Source of the DNA: Nitrospirales bacterium
GTDB lineage: Bacteria; Nitrospirota; Nitrospiria; Nitrospirales; UBA8639
Assembly (NCBI GenBank): GCA_012270585.1
Contig: JAAXIB010000045.1
Location: 1-58,294 of the forward strand
Reading direction: 5' to 3'
Length of the DNA: 58,294 bases
In this document: piece after piece, positions 1 through 9,574 of the stretch
How positions within the stretch are numbered: position 1 is the stretch's first letter
Layout of the letters: each line of letters starts with the position of its first letter
Position numbers and translations under genes: made by a program
Notes under the pieces: model-generated
What the model saw: only the letters and a program-made list of their open reading frames with translations
The model's database searches: none
What the model was told of the DNA's origin: nothing

Positions 1-56
1 TAGCCCTTAGCTAGGACAGCCCCAAACTTTGAGTCTAACAAACTCATTGAACCGTG

Positions 57-497
57 TCACACGTCTAGAACCACATGAGCATACCAAGTTCCTTCTGTTT
101 GTCTGACTTCATACAAATGTTTAGTCACCGCCTTCACGTCTGTTCGTAGATCCTGTCTGGTCGCATCAATCCGGTCGCCGATGAGTGCGGCATCGAGATG
201 CCACAGGTTCTTCTCCGAATCACGGCTCACCGTTGTCCGGACGTCATGAAACACAACTCCTTCCATGTCCTTGATAAACACGATGGCGTTCAACCATTCG
301 AAGAGCAAACTCTCTATTTCAGTTTCGGAAATCCGAACCTCTCGCATCCAATGCGTCTCTACGCTCAGAGGGTCCGCCATTGCTTCGATCACGGCCAGTG
401 CCGCAGTTGCAAACAACTCAGACGCGGAATCACCGGTGGCTTCGAAAGCCAGATCACCGAGGACGATCTCATCGCGAAACCTGTATGCTTTCCCCAT
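57..497 (-). CDS. Archease family protein
   Basis: A small acidic protein of about 146 residues. The N-terminal block (VLGDLAFEATG, then SELFATAALAVIEAMADP) and the C-terminal VKAVTKHLYEV match the archease fold signature. In characterised systems archease activates the RNA ligase RtcB by promoting its guanylylation and turnover. I prefer the ATG at 497; an upstream TTG at 509 would add four residues. Neither has a convincing Shine-Dalgarno sequence. No rtcB lies in the window, so any partnership is inferred from the family. Transcription runs off the left end of the window, so the operon context downstream is not visible. Confidence 0.8.
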   Translation of the reverse strand: MGKAYRFRDEIVLGDLAFEATGDSASELFATAALAVIEAMADPLSVETHWMREVRISETEIESLLFEWLNAIVFIKDMEGVVFHDVRTTVSRDSEKNLWHLDAALIGDRIDATRQDLRTDVKAVTKHLYEVRQTEGTWYAHVVLDV

Positions 498-571
498 ATC
501 ATCTGCCAATGGAAATCAGAGCGAGGCTCTTCTGCTTTTTAGCCTTTTTGGGAGAAAAGAGACAGGAATCC

Positions 572-642
572 CTCATGCAGGCTTGCCGCCTGCACCCCAA
601 GCGATGAAAATGGGGCCATTGTACCAATCTGTCATCCTCGAT
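572..642 (+). repeat. 71-bp dispersed repeat, copy 1
   Basis: Matches 43071-43141 at 70 of 71 positions by eye; the single difference is C versus A after CACCCCAAG. It contains a small hairpin, GCAGGC-TTGCC-GCCTGC. Both copies sit in intergenic DNA and run directly into a TGTCATCCTCGA unit. Confidence 0.85.
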
Positions 643-784
643 AATAAGATCTGGATCCCCGCTTACTACCTGCGAGGATGGATCCAGAGGTTTTGCCTTC
701 GCCCTTTTCTGTCATTCTCGACAATAAGACCTGGATCCCCGATTAAGGATGTCGGGGACCCAGTGCCTTTGCTTTTGCCTTTAT

Positions 785-817
785 CTGTCATCCTCGACAT
801 TTGTAATCGAGGATCCA
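785..817 (+). repeat. TGTCATCCTCGA...TCGAGGATCCA palindromic unit
   Basis: An imperfect inverted repeat (TCCTCGA and TCGAGGA) of about 33 bp, nearly the same as 49296-49328. More diverged relatives are at about 631-690 and 711-765. It resembles widespread intergenic palindromes of the GTCATTCC...GGAATCC type. Confidence 0.7.
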
Positions 818-830
818 TGGTTTTTGTTCC

Positions 831-884
831 TTCCCCTCACCCCAGTCCTCTCCCACGATGGGGAGAGGGGGAATCGGGAATGAC
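831..884 (+). repeat. CCCTCTCCC/GGGAGAGGG inverted unit
   Basis: A pyrimidine-rich arm followed by a purine-rich arm (CTCTCCCACGATGGGGAGAG) able to form a hairpin. Related units lie at 35773-35849, 44227-44286 and 49462-49510, all intergenic. Confidence 0.6.
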
Positions 885-977
885 CAATTCGGGGAGGGCG
901 TTGATTATTTTCATGCCAAAATGGTGGAAATTGCTGAAGGACCGAAAAGACCCGTGATGGGCATGCAATGTAAACGT

Positions 978-3900
978 TCAGTAACTTTCCATGGACGTAT
1001 CCTCGGATTCTTGCTTCTCGGGATCATTCAACCGGGAGCCGGGTTCTTTATCTGCCTCCGGGAACAATAATTTCTGTGGCAAAATGATCGTATTTTTCAG
1101 AATCGTAAATGCCAATTTCGCAAATCCGGTTAATCCGAATGCCACGGATTCCACGGCCAACGGCTCAACCGTCGGATCATAAAGTGCCCCTTTGACTGAG
1201 AACATAGCCATATCGAGTCCATGTTCTTCACCGTCAAGCAGCACATGAAATAACGGAATTTTGTGAAGAAGATCAAAATAAGGGCCCAATGGGCTGGCTG
1301 CCGCCACGACGTCCAATTCATTATTCACCAGATCATACTGTCCTGCGGCAGTCATTTTCAGAATCGGTCCATCCATGACGATGTCTTTTGAAACAATACG
1401 GCCATCGGCTACGGCAAGGGTTCCGGTTTGCCGATCAAAGGGATAGCCGTCTTTCTCAAGGTCAACCGTCCCCTGCAGCATACTCGGCAGGTTCATGATG
1501 GCCAATATTTTGGGAATCACCGTGCCTCGTTTGATCCGGCCATCGACGATTGAGAATTTCAGCGTTCCCTTGAGGGTCGGGAGCACACCGAGGGGATTTT
1601 TGCCATGTCCTTGAAGTGTACCTTCCGCGGACGTCAGGCCCGTCACCAATCGTTTGTCGAGCGTTTCCTGATCAAAAAAGGTTTCTCGCAGAGTTAACAG
1701 GGGAATCGAGTCTATCTTAAACCAGGTTTTCATCGTGGCGGGTTGTTGAACGGGCAGATGAACCAAAAGGCGTCCTTGAATCGTCCCGTCGTCGGCTTTT
1801 CCCCGAATGTGATCGACCCGGATTATGCCGTTCTTGATTCGCAATTGACCGGTTAAATTCTGAACATTCAAGTTGTGGTACGACACACGATCGAACCGCA
1901 ACTTCCCTACGACTTTGGCTGTGTTAGCGATTTTTTCCAAAAATTCCCGCAGAGGAGACGGTTGTTTGTCGGACAACAGAAGATTGATATTGAATTGAGG
2001 CACGGTAAGCACTAGGCTCATGTTTGGCTTACCGTCCCACGCGTGAATGATTCCCTTGGCCTGAGTTTGGGTTTCCTCGAAATTCCATCGAAGCTGCTTC
2101 AATTCAGCGGTATGTTCATCCAGTTTCACCTGGAGTTCTGTCAGGGAAATCGGTGACCTGACGTCTTCGATTTCGACGACTCCATTCGTTAACGCCACCC
2201 GTCCTGATTTGCTCCATGATTTCCAATCATTCCCCGTTCCCCGAAGATTGATGAACCCTTCCAGAGTCCCCGAGGAAATCGTTTTATCAAATAATTCAAG
2301 CTCCTGCGGCAACGACTCGAAGCGTATCGGTTCAGTTGCCAGCGAGACATTGAAGGTCAACGTTTGATCGAAATCAACTTCTCCCTGTCCCGTGAAGCGG
2401 ACGGAGGGAAGGATTAGAATCACGCGTTCAAACGCAAGTCGATGATTATTCTCCACCTGAATGTGAAAATCCAGATTGCCGGCAAGGGTCGGGGGTTTGT
2501 ACAGGATACCCGGCCATAGAATTTCTAACCCTTGTAGTGTAACCCTTCCTCTCATGGTAGGATTTTGCAGTTTGCCGGCAACGGTGACCAGGAAATCAGA
2601 CTTGCCCGAAATAATCTTTTGCGCTGAAAAGGCTTGGGTGGGGAAAAGATTCAACAGATCGTTGTCACTGAAACGACCCTGAATTCTCACGTCCTCAAGG
2701 TAGAGTTGTTCTTCAAATTTTATTTTTCCTTCGATTTGAAAATTGCTTTGTCCGTAGAGCCCCGTGACATTTTCAAAGCGAAGATGCTTTTCGGAGAGGG
2801 CAAAAGTTCCCTCGACTTGGGTAAGAGGGGCCCGTAATCCGGGAAGTTGTACGGTGATACGTTCAGGACGATACTCGGCACCTTGAAACGTTATGTTTTG
2901 AGGATCCCTGAGTGGTCCGGCGAATCGTACGGTCAGCAATCCACTCCCCGCCTTGCTTTGTAAAGATTGTATCGGCTGTTGTGGCGTGTCCAACGCAAGT
3001 ACGGTTTGCATGAGGCCGATTATTTTTTTTGAGGGCATTTTTCCCTCAAATTCCGTCGTTAACCAAGGCCCCTGTTCGGTAAAAACAATCGTTCCGTCGC
3101 CTTGAGTCACGGGAATTTGCTCGTATTGGCCATGAAAATCAGTCAGCCGAATCTGATCGGGCTGGACATGAATGGTACATGCGATTCCCTCGACTTTTCC
3201 CAGCTTAGGTCCCAAGCTCACTGTTCCTTCCGAAAACTGAAACTTTCCCGTTAGGGAATATCCGACTTCCTGGCTGGCAGAACCGGTCAACGTTGCTGAA
3301 ACCGCTTGGATCTTTCCACCGATAGTCTGATGATGAATGGCATCAGACAGTTCAGGCGGGACCAGTTCTTCAGGGAGTAATTGAGGTAGATACTCAATGG
3401 CTACAGGGGCACTCGTCCATTGGCTTGAGAAGGTTGGAGGCTCAGGCCGTAATAAACCCGTCAAGCTCACTTCTGCATTGAGGTCAATCCTGTCCGTTAG
3501 AACCACGAGATCAGACAATGCCAAATCATATCCCTGGAGACCCTGGGCAAAATGGACGTACCCTTGCACCTTGGTTCGAGCTTGCAACGCGGTCGGCACC
3601 TCGCGTACTTCGAAAAGATCCGCCAATTGCAGAAGAGTCTCCCGATCAAGGTCCATGCGTGTGTGCAGTTCGAATTGAGGCGAGGCGTTACGCCGTGTCG
3701 CTGATTCGATTCCGAAAAATCCGCCGACATGTTGGAGTGTCCCATAAGACGAGATAACGGATCCCCCGTCCCGGTCGGAAAGTCGCGCGGAAAGAAACAT
3801 TTCCGTGGGACCATCCACCACCAATTGCTCCACCTGCAACTCCACCTCTTCCGCGTGGACGATGAACGCGGATTCGCGGCGATATCGATCTTCCAAACGG

Positions 3901-4364
3901 ACTGACCCATTGGTTAATTTTAATGAACGTCCCGAAAGCCACGTCCCTATTCCCATTTGATCGGCTGCTTCTCGTTGAAAAATTTCCCTGTAGTTCCATA
4001 GCCCTTTTTCGTCTCGCTCAAGATCAAGAAAGGCATCCTCGATGATCAATGTATTCGGCATGGGCGTATCCTGCATCAATGACAAAAAACTCAAATCCAG
4101 TTGGATGTGCGAGGCGTGAAAAATCGGGGTGCCTTGCCTTGGGTCATTGATACTGACGTCCATCAGTTCCAACTGCGGATACGGCAAAAACTTTACCTGC
4201 GTTCGTTCGATAACAATGTGTTCACCAAAGGATCTCGCGATGAGATCTCGAATCACTTGTTGCAGGTCTTCCACGTGAAACGTCGCAACATACACGACAC
4301 CCACAACACAAAGAATTAAGACGAGAAACAGGCTGAAAAACAAACGCTTGCGCTTGGAGGTCAT
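978..4364 (-). CDS. Large AsmA-family (AsmA/TamB-like) inner-membrane anchored protein
   Basis: About 1128 residues. A basic start (MTSKRKR) is followed by one N-terminal transmembrane helix (residues about 8-27), then AsmA-type sequence and a long beta-rich region of repeated short strands. The C-terminal 250 residues (around GTLKGTLKFSIVDGRI and PYFDLLHKIPLFHVLLDG) look like the AsmA C-terminal region. Such proteins bridge the periplasm and are implicated in moving phospholipid between membranes of diderm bacteria. The ATG at 4364 is chosen because it directly precedes the anchor; the open frame continues to a TTG at 4451, giving an implausible 29-residue prefix. The length is large for AsmA itself (about 600 residues) and nearer TamB or YhdP. 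No TamA/BamA partner is nearby. Confidence 0.8.
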   Translation of the reverse strand: MTSKRKRLFFSLFLVLILCVVGVVYVATFHVEDLQQVIRDLIARSFGEHIVIERTQVKFLPYPQLELMDVSINDPRQGTPIFHASHIQLDLSFLSLMQDTPMPNTLIIEDAFLDLERDEKGLWNYREIFQREAADQMGIGTWLSGRSLKLTNGSVRLEDRYRRESAFIVHAEEVELQVEQLVVDGPTEMFLSARLSDRDGGSVISSYGTLQHVGGFFGIESATRRNASPQFELHTRMDLDRETLLQLADLFEVREVPTALQARTKVQGYVHFAQGLQGYDLALSDLVVLTDRIDLNAEVSLTGLLRPEPPTFSSQWTSAPVAIEYLPQLLPEELVPPELSDAIHHQTIGGKIQAVSATLTGSASQEVGYSLTGKFQFSEGTVSLGPKLGKVEGIACTIHVQPDQIRLTDFHGQYEQIPVTQGDGTIVFTEQGPWLTTEFEGKMPSKKIIGLMQTVLALDTPQQPIQSLQSKAGSGLLTVRFAGPLRDPQNITFQGAEYRPERITVQLPGLRAPLTQVEGTFALSEKHLRFENVTGLYGQSNFQIEGKIKFEEQLYLEDVRIQGRFSDNDLLNLFPTQAFSAQKIISGKSDFLVTVAGKLQNPTMRGRVTLQGLEILWPGILYKPPTLAGNLDFHIQVENNHRLAFERVILILPSVRFTGQGEVDFDQTLTFNVSLATEPIRFESLPQELELFDKTISSGTLEGFINLRGTGNDWKSWSKSGRVALTNGVVEIEDVRSPISLTELQVKLDEHTAELKQLRWNFEETQTQAKGIIHAWDGKPNMSLVLTVPQFNINLLLSDKQPSPLREFLEKIANTAKVVGKLRFDRVSYHNLNVQNLTGQLRIKNGIIRVDHIRGKADDGTIQGRLLVHLPVQQPATMKTWFKIDSIPLLTLRETFFDQETLDKRLVTGLTSAEGTLQGHGKNPLGVLPTLKGTLKFSIVDGRIKRGTVIPKILAIMNLPSMLQGTVDLEKDGYPFDRQTGTLAVADGRIVSKDIVMDGPILKMTAAGQYDLVNNELDVVAAASPLGPYFDLLHKIPLFHVLLDGEEHGLDMAMFSVKGALYDPTVEPLAVESVAFGLTGFAKLAFTILKNTIILPQKLLFPEADKEPGSRLNDPEKQESEDTSMESY

Positions 4365-4556
4365 GAGTCTATTCCCGGCTGACGGACCTACCCTGAATGC
4401 ATCAGGGGGCGAACCAATTGGCGTTTTCGCAAAAACGTGGATTGGGCCCAAACCTCATCATCTTCACGTTTTCTTGACAGCCTGCGGATTTCGCCGTATG
4501 GTCCTCCCCCATTCTAGCGAATATTGACTTGTTATTCTATCGACAGTTCACGGGCC

Positions 4557-5444
4557 ATGCGATCGACTGCTCAAAGATCGTCTCCTTTGCAATCTCCATA
4601 CAGATATCTGGTCGTGTCGCCATCTTTAGCCGGTACGCTGCTGAAATGCTACGACTATCCTCATCCACTGAACCCTCATACTATTATTAGAGGATACGAC
4701 AAGGCGCATGCCTTTCGAACGGCGAAGATGTGTGCGGTCGTGGCCCAGCACCTCTCGCATGAACAATCACGAGTCCGTCAATTTCAGATCGCCTGCCTGC
4801 TTCATGATTTGGGAAGAGCCGGGCTTGACCGGCAGCTTTTCGGCAAAATATGGTCATGGGCGCGTAGTCTGAATATTCCGACGAGACCTGCAGAGTGGCG
4901 GTTGCGATATCCCCGTTCGGGTTACGGCAGAGAGACCGAAGCATTTGTAAAAACGTACGGGCAGGCATTGGCTAAAGAAGGATTGCCGCTCACCAAGTGG
5001 GCATGCGAACAGGTCGAAATGCGATTGGGATTTGCACGTCGCCATCGCCGGCAACTCAAGAGAGTGAAGCCCTTGTTGGAAAGCCTGGGAATTCGTTGGT
5101 TGCCGTGGATGGAACAGGTGACGTTATATTACTATTACCCTGAAAAACTGGAAAAGTCTTCGGAATGGGTCAGGGAACTTGGAGAAATTCTTGTCGCTTG
5201 CGAACAACTGGAAGCCTACAGCAATCGTCGACGAGGAACAGACTACTACGCGCGCTCCAAAGAAAACTTTCGTGAGGCCTTTCGCTACCTTGACTCATTG
5301 AAACGGCAAGGCCGATTACGCGCAAAGGTGGTCAGAGCCGTTCGACAATTAACCGCTTCCGGAATCTTCGACTCCATTCTCAAAGCGGCCCGAGGTGGGA
5401 AATTATCACGACGAGAACAACAATTTCTTCGATCCCTCCAATAG
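4557..5444 (+). CDS. HD-domain phosphohydrolase-like protein
   Basis: About 295 residues. The N-terminal half has the metal-binding pattern of HD hydrolases: H51 in DKAHAFRTA, then H83-D84 in LLHDLGRAG. A later HD histidine or aspartate is not obvious; the region where it would fall reads YYYYPEKLEK, so the metal site may be altered. The C-terminal part is very basic and helical. HD proteins cleave phosphate esters, including nucleotides and cyclic dinucleotides; the substrate cannot be read here. The ATG at 4557 is preferred over a TTG at 4524. The stop is 10 bases before the start of the YjbQ protein, so the two are probably co-transcribed. The gene diverges from the AsmA-like gene. Confidence 0.7.
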   Translation: MRSTAQRSSPLQSPYRYLVVSPSLAGTLLKCYDYPHPLNPHTIIRGYDKAHAFRTAKMCAVVAQHLSHEQSRVRQFQIACLLHDLGRAGLDRQLFGKIWSWARSLNIPTRPAEWRLRYPRSGYGRETEAFVKTYGQALAKEGLPLTKWACEQVEMRLGFARRHRRQLKRVKPLLESLGIRWLPWMEQVTLYYYYPEKLEKSSEWVRELGEILVACEQLEAYSNRRRGTDYYARSKENFREAFRYLDSLKRQGRLRAKVVRAVRQLTASGIFDSILKAARGGKLSRREQQFLRSLQ

Positions 5445-5454
5445 ACAAAATCCG

Positions 5455-5877
5455 ATGCCCGTCATCACTCACAATTTTTCGGTCACGATGCAAGGCCATT
5501 CGCAAATCGAAAACATCTCCGAGTCCGTTCGGCGGTTGCTTGCCTCCACGCCCATGCAAGCCGGCATTGTCACGATATTCGTGAAACATACCACCGCCTC
5601 GGTCCTGATCATTGAGGATGAGCCCGGCTTGCGCGCCGATACCAAAACCGTCTGGGACAACCTGATTCCCGCAGACCCCACTTGGCAGCATAACACCAGA
5701 AACCCCGGTGAAAACAACGGGCACAGTCACTTGCGAGGCCAAATCCAGGGACAATCACTCACCATTCCGTTTGCCGACAACCAATTGCTTTTGGGGACCT
5801 GGCAGGAAATTGTCATTCTCGATTTTGATACACGGGCCCGATCTCGAGAGATCATCGTTCAAGTCATGGGCGAATGA
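5455..5877 (+). CDS. YjbQ/UPF0047 family protein
   Basis: 140 residues covering the whole compact YjbQ fold. Signature segments are FVKHTTASVLIIEDEPGL, NGHSHLRG and the closing GTWQEIVILDFD. Family members have weak thiamin phosphate synthase activity in vitro (the 'secondary thiamine-phosphate synthase' label), but the physiological role is unsettled. The ATG at 5455 gives the usual family length; a longer frame from 5395 would overlap the upstream HD gene. It follows that gene by 10 bases and probably shares its transcript. Confidence 0.85.
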   Translation: MPVITHNFSVTMQGHSQIENISESVRRLLASTPMQAGIVTIFVKHTTASVLIIEDEPGLRADTKTVWDNLIPADPTWQHNTRNPGENNGHSHLRGQIQGQSLTIPFADNQLLLGTWQEIVILDFDTRARSREIIVQVMGE

Positions 5878-6090
5878 ACCCGGTATACAGTCCGTGCAGG
5901 AAGACGAATCGACTTTTCCCGGATTCCAAGACTTGCTATTATAATTTTTTTGGTTTTTCTTGTTTGGCAAAAATCCCGTTCTGAAGCAGGGATCCTCATC
6001 TGCCTCCGGCTGCTTGCTCTTCTTGCTTTTTTTCAAAAATAAGGGACAATAGCTTAGACTGTTTATTTGGTTTCACGGAGGAGAAAATCC

Positions 6091-6810
6091 ATGACACGGA
6101 AAAGCCAGTCCGACAAACAACGACACAAAAAACCGTTGTTCCTATTGATGACGCCGCTTCTCTTTTCTTGCTTGTGTTGGACCCCTGCCCTGGCTAACGG
6201 CCTGGAAGAGCAACAACTCGTGGAAAAAGCCAGGCACACCGTTGAGAGTTTTATGGACGATCCGAATTTCACCTGGTTTCAGGGTCACGTCAAAGACGCC
6301 AAGGCCCTTTTGATTATTCCTCAACAATTGAAGGCTGCCTTCTGGGTTGGGGTGGATGGAGGAAGCGGGGTGTTGGTTGCCCGTGACGAACAGACGGGAG
6401 AGTGGAGCGAACCGGCCTTTTACATATTGGGCGGACTCAGCTTTGGCTTTCAATTCGGTGGGGAAGCCTCGGAAGTCATCATCCTGGCCATGACCCAGGG
6501 GGCAGTCCAAAAGCTCTATGCTTCATCCTTTAAACTCGGCGGTGATGCCTCTATTGCAGCCGGACCCTATGGAGCCGGAGCCGAAGGCGCCACCTCGGCA
6601 AATTTGAACGCTGATTTTCTTTCTTTTTCGCGTTCAAAAGGCGTCTATGCAGGTGTCTCATTGGAAGGATCGATTATCTATGCAAACGATGACTCCAATG
6701 AAGCCTATTACGGAAAAAAAGTTCGGCCCGTTGACATTCTCGTAACCAAATCCGTCAAGAATAAGCATTCGTCAGGTTTTCGGCAAGCCATTATGACGGC
6801 CACCAAATAG
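6091..6810 (+). CDS. Secreted SYLF-domain (Ysc84/DUF500) lipid-binding protein
   Basis: 239 residues with a signal peptide: basic MTRKSQSDKQRHKK, a hydrophobic core LFLLMTPLLFSCLCW, and likely cleavage after PALA. The mature part has the SYLF/Ysc84 pattern (AKALLIIPQQLKAAFWVG, GGSGVLVARDE, GEWSEPAFYILGGLSFGFQFGGEASEVIILAMTQGAVQ). Eukaryotic SYLF domains bind phosphoinositides; bacterial ones are envelope proteins of unclear function. The start is fixed by GGAGGAG ending about 8 bases before the ATG. It has its own spacer of 213 bases upstream, which contains a perfect TATAAT at 5940-5945 without a convincing -35, and converges on clpB. Confidence 0.85.
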   Translation: MTRKSQSDKQRHKKPLFLLMTPLLFSCLCWTPALANGLEEQQLVEKARHTVESFMDDPNFTWFQGHVKDAKALLIIPQQLKAAFWVGVDGGSGVLVARDEQTGEWSEPAFYILGGLSFGFQFGGEASEVIILAMTQGAVQKLYASSFKLGGDASIAAGPYGAGAEGATSANLNADFLSFSRSKGVYAGVSLEGSIIYANDDSNEAYYGKKVRPVDILVTKSVKNKHSSGFRQAIMTATK

Positions 6811-6861
6811 GCAACAATGCAAATGCTTGTGTGAGAAAAACCCATTGGGACGAAGACACGT

Positions 6862-9450
6862 TCATCCTCGAATGGCAGGAACGATAACCACCTGCCCGTC
6901 TTTACAATCGACCGTCACCGCGCCGCCGTCTTTTATCTCTCCTTTGACCAGCAGTTTCGACAAGGGTGTTTCCACAGCCTGTTGGATCAATCGTTTCAAC
7001 GGTCGAGCACCATACGTGGGACTGTAGCCTCGAGATCCCAAGTTCGACAACGCTTCACCGGTCACCTCCAAACGAATTCTCCGATCCTCCAATCTGGCTC
7101 TTAATCGATCCAATTGAATTTCCGCGATTCGACCGACTTCATCCATGCCCAGCGGATGGAATACGACGGTTTCATCGATGCGATTCAAAAATTCCGGACG
7201 GAAATGGTGCTTGACCCCATTCAAGACGAGACGTTGCAATTCCTCGCAGGCACGTTCACGTTGTTGCGCCTCCAGAATTTCCTGACTGCCGATATTCGAC
7301 GTCATAATCAATACCGTATTCTTGAAATCGACGGTTCGTCCTTGAGAATCGGTCAATCGACCGTCGTCGAGCACCTGAAGCAAAATATTGAACACATCAT
7401 GATGCGCTTTCTCGATTTCGTCCAATAAAATAACGCAAAAGAGACGGCGCCTCACGGCTTCGGTCAATTGCCCGCCCTCTTCGTATCCAACGTATCCCGG
7501 CGGCGCGCCGATGAGCCGCGCCACGGAATGTTTTTCCATATATTCCGACAGATCAATCCGTATGAGATTGGCTTCGTCATCAAAGAGGGTATGGGCCAGG
7601 GCCCGGGCCAGTTCGGTTTTTCCGACGCCGGTCGGACCCAGGAATAAAAACGATCCGATCGGCCGGTTGGGGTCTTTGAGGCCTGATCGTGCCCGAAGCA
7701 CGGCATCGGCAACGGCTCGAACGCCCTCTTCCTGTCCGACCACGCGTTGATGCAGTAATTCTCCCAATTGCAGAAGTTTCTCCATTTCTCCCTGGAGGAG
7801 TCGGCTCATGGGAATGCCCGTCCAGCGGCTGACGACTTCGGCAATGTCTTCCTCATCGACCTCCTCTTTCAAAAGACGCGATTCGCCCCGGTCAAGATGT
7901 TCTTCTTCAGCCTGAAGCTCTCTCTCGAGCCGGGGGATGGTTCCATAGCGGAGTTCCGCAACGCGGTTGAGATCATATTCACGTTCGGCTTTTTCAATCT
8001 GATGTTTCAAGTCTTCAAGCTGTTGCCGGATCTGTTGAAGTCGGCCGACGGCAGATTTTTCGGCTTCCCATTGTTGTTTCAATTCGGCAAATTCTCGACG
8101 CTTGTCCTCGAGTTCATTTTCCAACGTGCCCAACCGCATTCGACTGGCCGGGTCCTCTTCATTTTTCAAGGCTTCCCGTTCAATTTCGAGTTGCAGAACC
8201 TTTCGGGATACTTCGTCCAACTCGGCAGGCATGCTATCGATCTCCGTACGCAGTCGTGCGGCGGATTCATCGACGAGATCAATGGCCTTGTCCGGAAGAA
8301 ATCGGTCACTGATATACCGATGCGAGAGCCTCGCCGCTGCCACCAAGGCCGCGTCTTTAATACGGACGCCATGATGAACTTCATATCGTTCCTTGAGTCC
8401 CCGCAGAATCGAAATCGTGTTTTCCACCGATGGCTGTTCCACAAGTACGGGCTGGAATCGACGTTCAAGCGCCGCGTCTTTTTCAATGTGCTTGCGATAT
8501 TCATCCAGGGTCGTTGCTCCAATCAGGTGGAGTTCTCCCCTCGCAAGCATCGGTTTAAGCAGGTTGGCGGCATCCATGGCTCCTTCTGCCGCTCCCGTCC
8601 CCACGACGGTGTGCAGTTCGTCGATAAACAGGAGAATGTCACCCTGCGACGACTGAATTTCTTTCAAGACGGCCTTCAACCGTTCTTCAAACTCTCCTCG
8701 AAATTTGGCCCCCGCCACCAATGCTCCCATGTCCAGGACAACCACGCGTTTTCGCTTCAACCCCTCGGGGACGTCTCCTTTGACAATCCGTTGGGCCAGT
8801 CCCTCGACAATGGCTGTTTTTCCGACTCCGGGCTCACCAATGAGCACGGGATTGTTTTTTGTTCGTCTCGATAAAATCTGAATCGTCCGTCTGATTTCCT
8901 CATCACGACCGATAACCGGATCCAGCTTTCCCTGCCCGGCCAACCCGGTCAAATCCCGGCCATATTTTTCCAGTGCCTGAAACGTCCCTTCAGGATCCTG
9001 ACTTGTCACTCGTTGGTTCCCACGAATGTTTTGCAGCCCGGCCAACAGTGTATCGCGTGTCGCTCCCAGGTCTTTTAACACGCCTTCCTGGGCCGCCATG
9101 GCAAGCAGGAGATGCTCGACACTGATGTACTCGTCCTTCAAAGCCTGTTTTTCATCTTCGGCACGGGAAAGAAGCGTTGCCGTTCGTTGGGTCAGGTGAA
9201 GCTGTCCAGGTGCCGCTCCCGCCCCGCGGACCTGCGGAATTTTTGCGAGTCGTTGCTCGACTTTGGCTTTGGCCGCGGAACTGGATATCCCGGTCTGTTC
9301 CAGGATCGGACCGGCGGACCCGTCAGGCTGGTCCAGTAAAGCCGCGAACACGTGTTCGACGTCGATGCCCTGGTGATTCCGGTGCAAGGCAAGGAAAGAC
9401 GCGGCTTGCAGCGCCTCTTGCACTTTGAGCGTCATGCGATTCATATCCAT
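6862..9450 (-). CDS. clpB: ATP-dependent disaggregase ClpB
   Basis: 862 residues, the normal ClpB length. Order: Clp N-domain (1-145), first AAA+ module with Walker A GEPGVGKT near 205 and Walker [13 protein letters not shown], the long coiled-coil middle domain (about 410-530, rich in E, K, L), second AAA+ module with GPTGVGKT near 605 and [10 protein letters not shown], and the small C-terminal domain. The middle domain separates ClpB from ClpA and ClpC. It extracts polypeptides from aggregates in the cytoplasm with DnaK. The ATG at 9450 is preceded by GGGGAG. No clear sigma-32 promoter or CIRCE-type operator was recognised upstream. Confidence 0.97.
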   Translation of the reverse strand: MDMNRMTLKVQEALQAASFLALHRNHQGIDVEHVFAALLDQPDGSAGPILEQTGISSSAAKAKVEQRLAKIPQVRGAGAAPGQLHLTQRTATLLSRAEDEKQALKDEYISVEHLLLAMAAQEGVLKDLGATRDTLLAGLQNIRGNQRVTSQDPEGTFQALEKYGRDLTGLAGQGKLDPVIGRDEEIRRTIQILSRRTKNNPVLIGEPGVGKTAIVEGLAQRIVKGDVPEGLKRKRVVVLDMGALVAGAKFRGEFEERLKAVLKEIQSSQGDILLFIDELHTVVGTGAAEGAMDAANLLKPMLARGELHLIGATTLDEYRKHIEKDAALERRFQPVLVEQPSVENTISILRGLKERYEVHHGVRIKDAALVAAARLSHRYISDRFLPDKAIDLVDESAARLRTEIDSMPAELDEVSRKVLQLEIEREALKNEEDPASRMRLGTLENELEDKRREFAELKQQWEAEKSAVGRLQQIRQQLEDLKHQIEKAEREYDLNRVAELRYGTIPRLERELQAEEEHLDRGESRLLKEEVDEEDIAEVVSRWTGIPMSRLLQGEMEKLLQLGELLHQRVVGQEEGVRAVADAVLRARSGLKDPNRPIGSFLFLGPTGVGKTELARALAHTLFDDEANLIRIDLSEYMEKHSVARLIGAPPGYVGYEEGGQLTEAVRRRLFCVILLDEIEKAHHDVFNILLQVLDDGRLTDSQGRTVDFKNTVLIMTSNIGSQEILEAQQRERACEELQRLVLNGVKHHFRPEFLNRIDETVVFHPLGMDEVGRIAEIQLDRLRARLEDRRIRLEVTGEALSNLGSRGYSPTYGARPLKRLIQQAVETPLSKLLVKGEIKDGGAVTVDCKDGQVVIVPAIRG

Positions 9451-9528
9451 GATTTCCGACTCCCCTTTGTCACGTTCTCTGGTCAGTTGCGCATCTTCAC
9501 CAGATAATCACGCTCTCGGAAAGATCAA

Positions 9529-9556
9529 GTAGGGAACAACGATCGTTGTTCCCTAC
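9529..9556. repeat. 28-bp perfect palindrome, copy 1
   Basis: The half-site GTAGGGAACAACGA is followed at once by its exact reverse complement. A second palindrome at 36973-37000 differs at only two positions, and these are symmetric, so the dyad is kept. It sits between the 3' end of the minus-strand glnE-like gene and the start of clpB. There is no adjacent T-run, so it is not a standard terminator. Confidence 0.85.
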
Positions 9557-9574
9557 TCGGGAGAATCAGATGGA

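Larger units (their letters stand above)
498..977. repeat. Repeat-rich intergenic spacer
   Basis: This gene-free stretch of about 480 bases is a patchwork of short dispersed repeats. 572-642 is the first copy of a 71-bp unit that recurs at 43071-43141. From about 631 to 817 there are three diverged units built on TGTCATCCTCGA...ATCGAGGATCCA. 831-884 is an inverted CCCTCACCCCAGTCCTCTCCC / GGGGAGAGGGGG unit. No credible coding region is seen; the open frames crossing it lack start signals and family resemblance. It separates archease from the large AsmA-like gene, both on the minus strand. Confidence 0.8.

Noticed and set aside
265-957. 230-codon plus-strand open frame from archease into the repeat spacer
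   Set aside because: Crosses archease antisense and then repeats; no coding character.
7768-8874. Long plus-strand open frame (368 codons) opposite clpB
   Set aside because: It is antisense to strongly conserved ClpB sequence, shows no family resemblance and has odd composition; it is a shadow of codon bias.
9451-9574. Heat-shock (sigma-32 or CIRCE) control upstream of clpB
   Set aside because: No CTTGAA...CCCCAT spacing and no CIRCE inverted repeat; only the 28-bp palindrome of the dispersed type is present.
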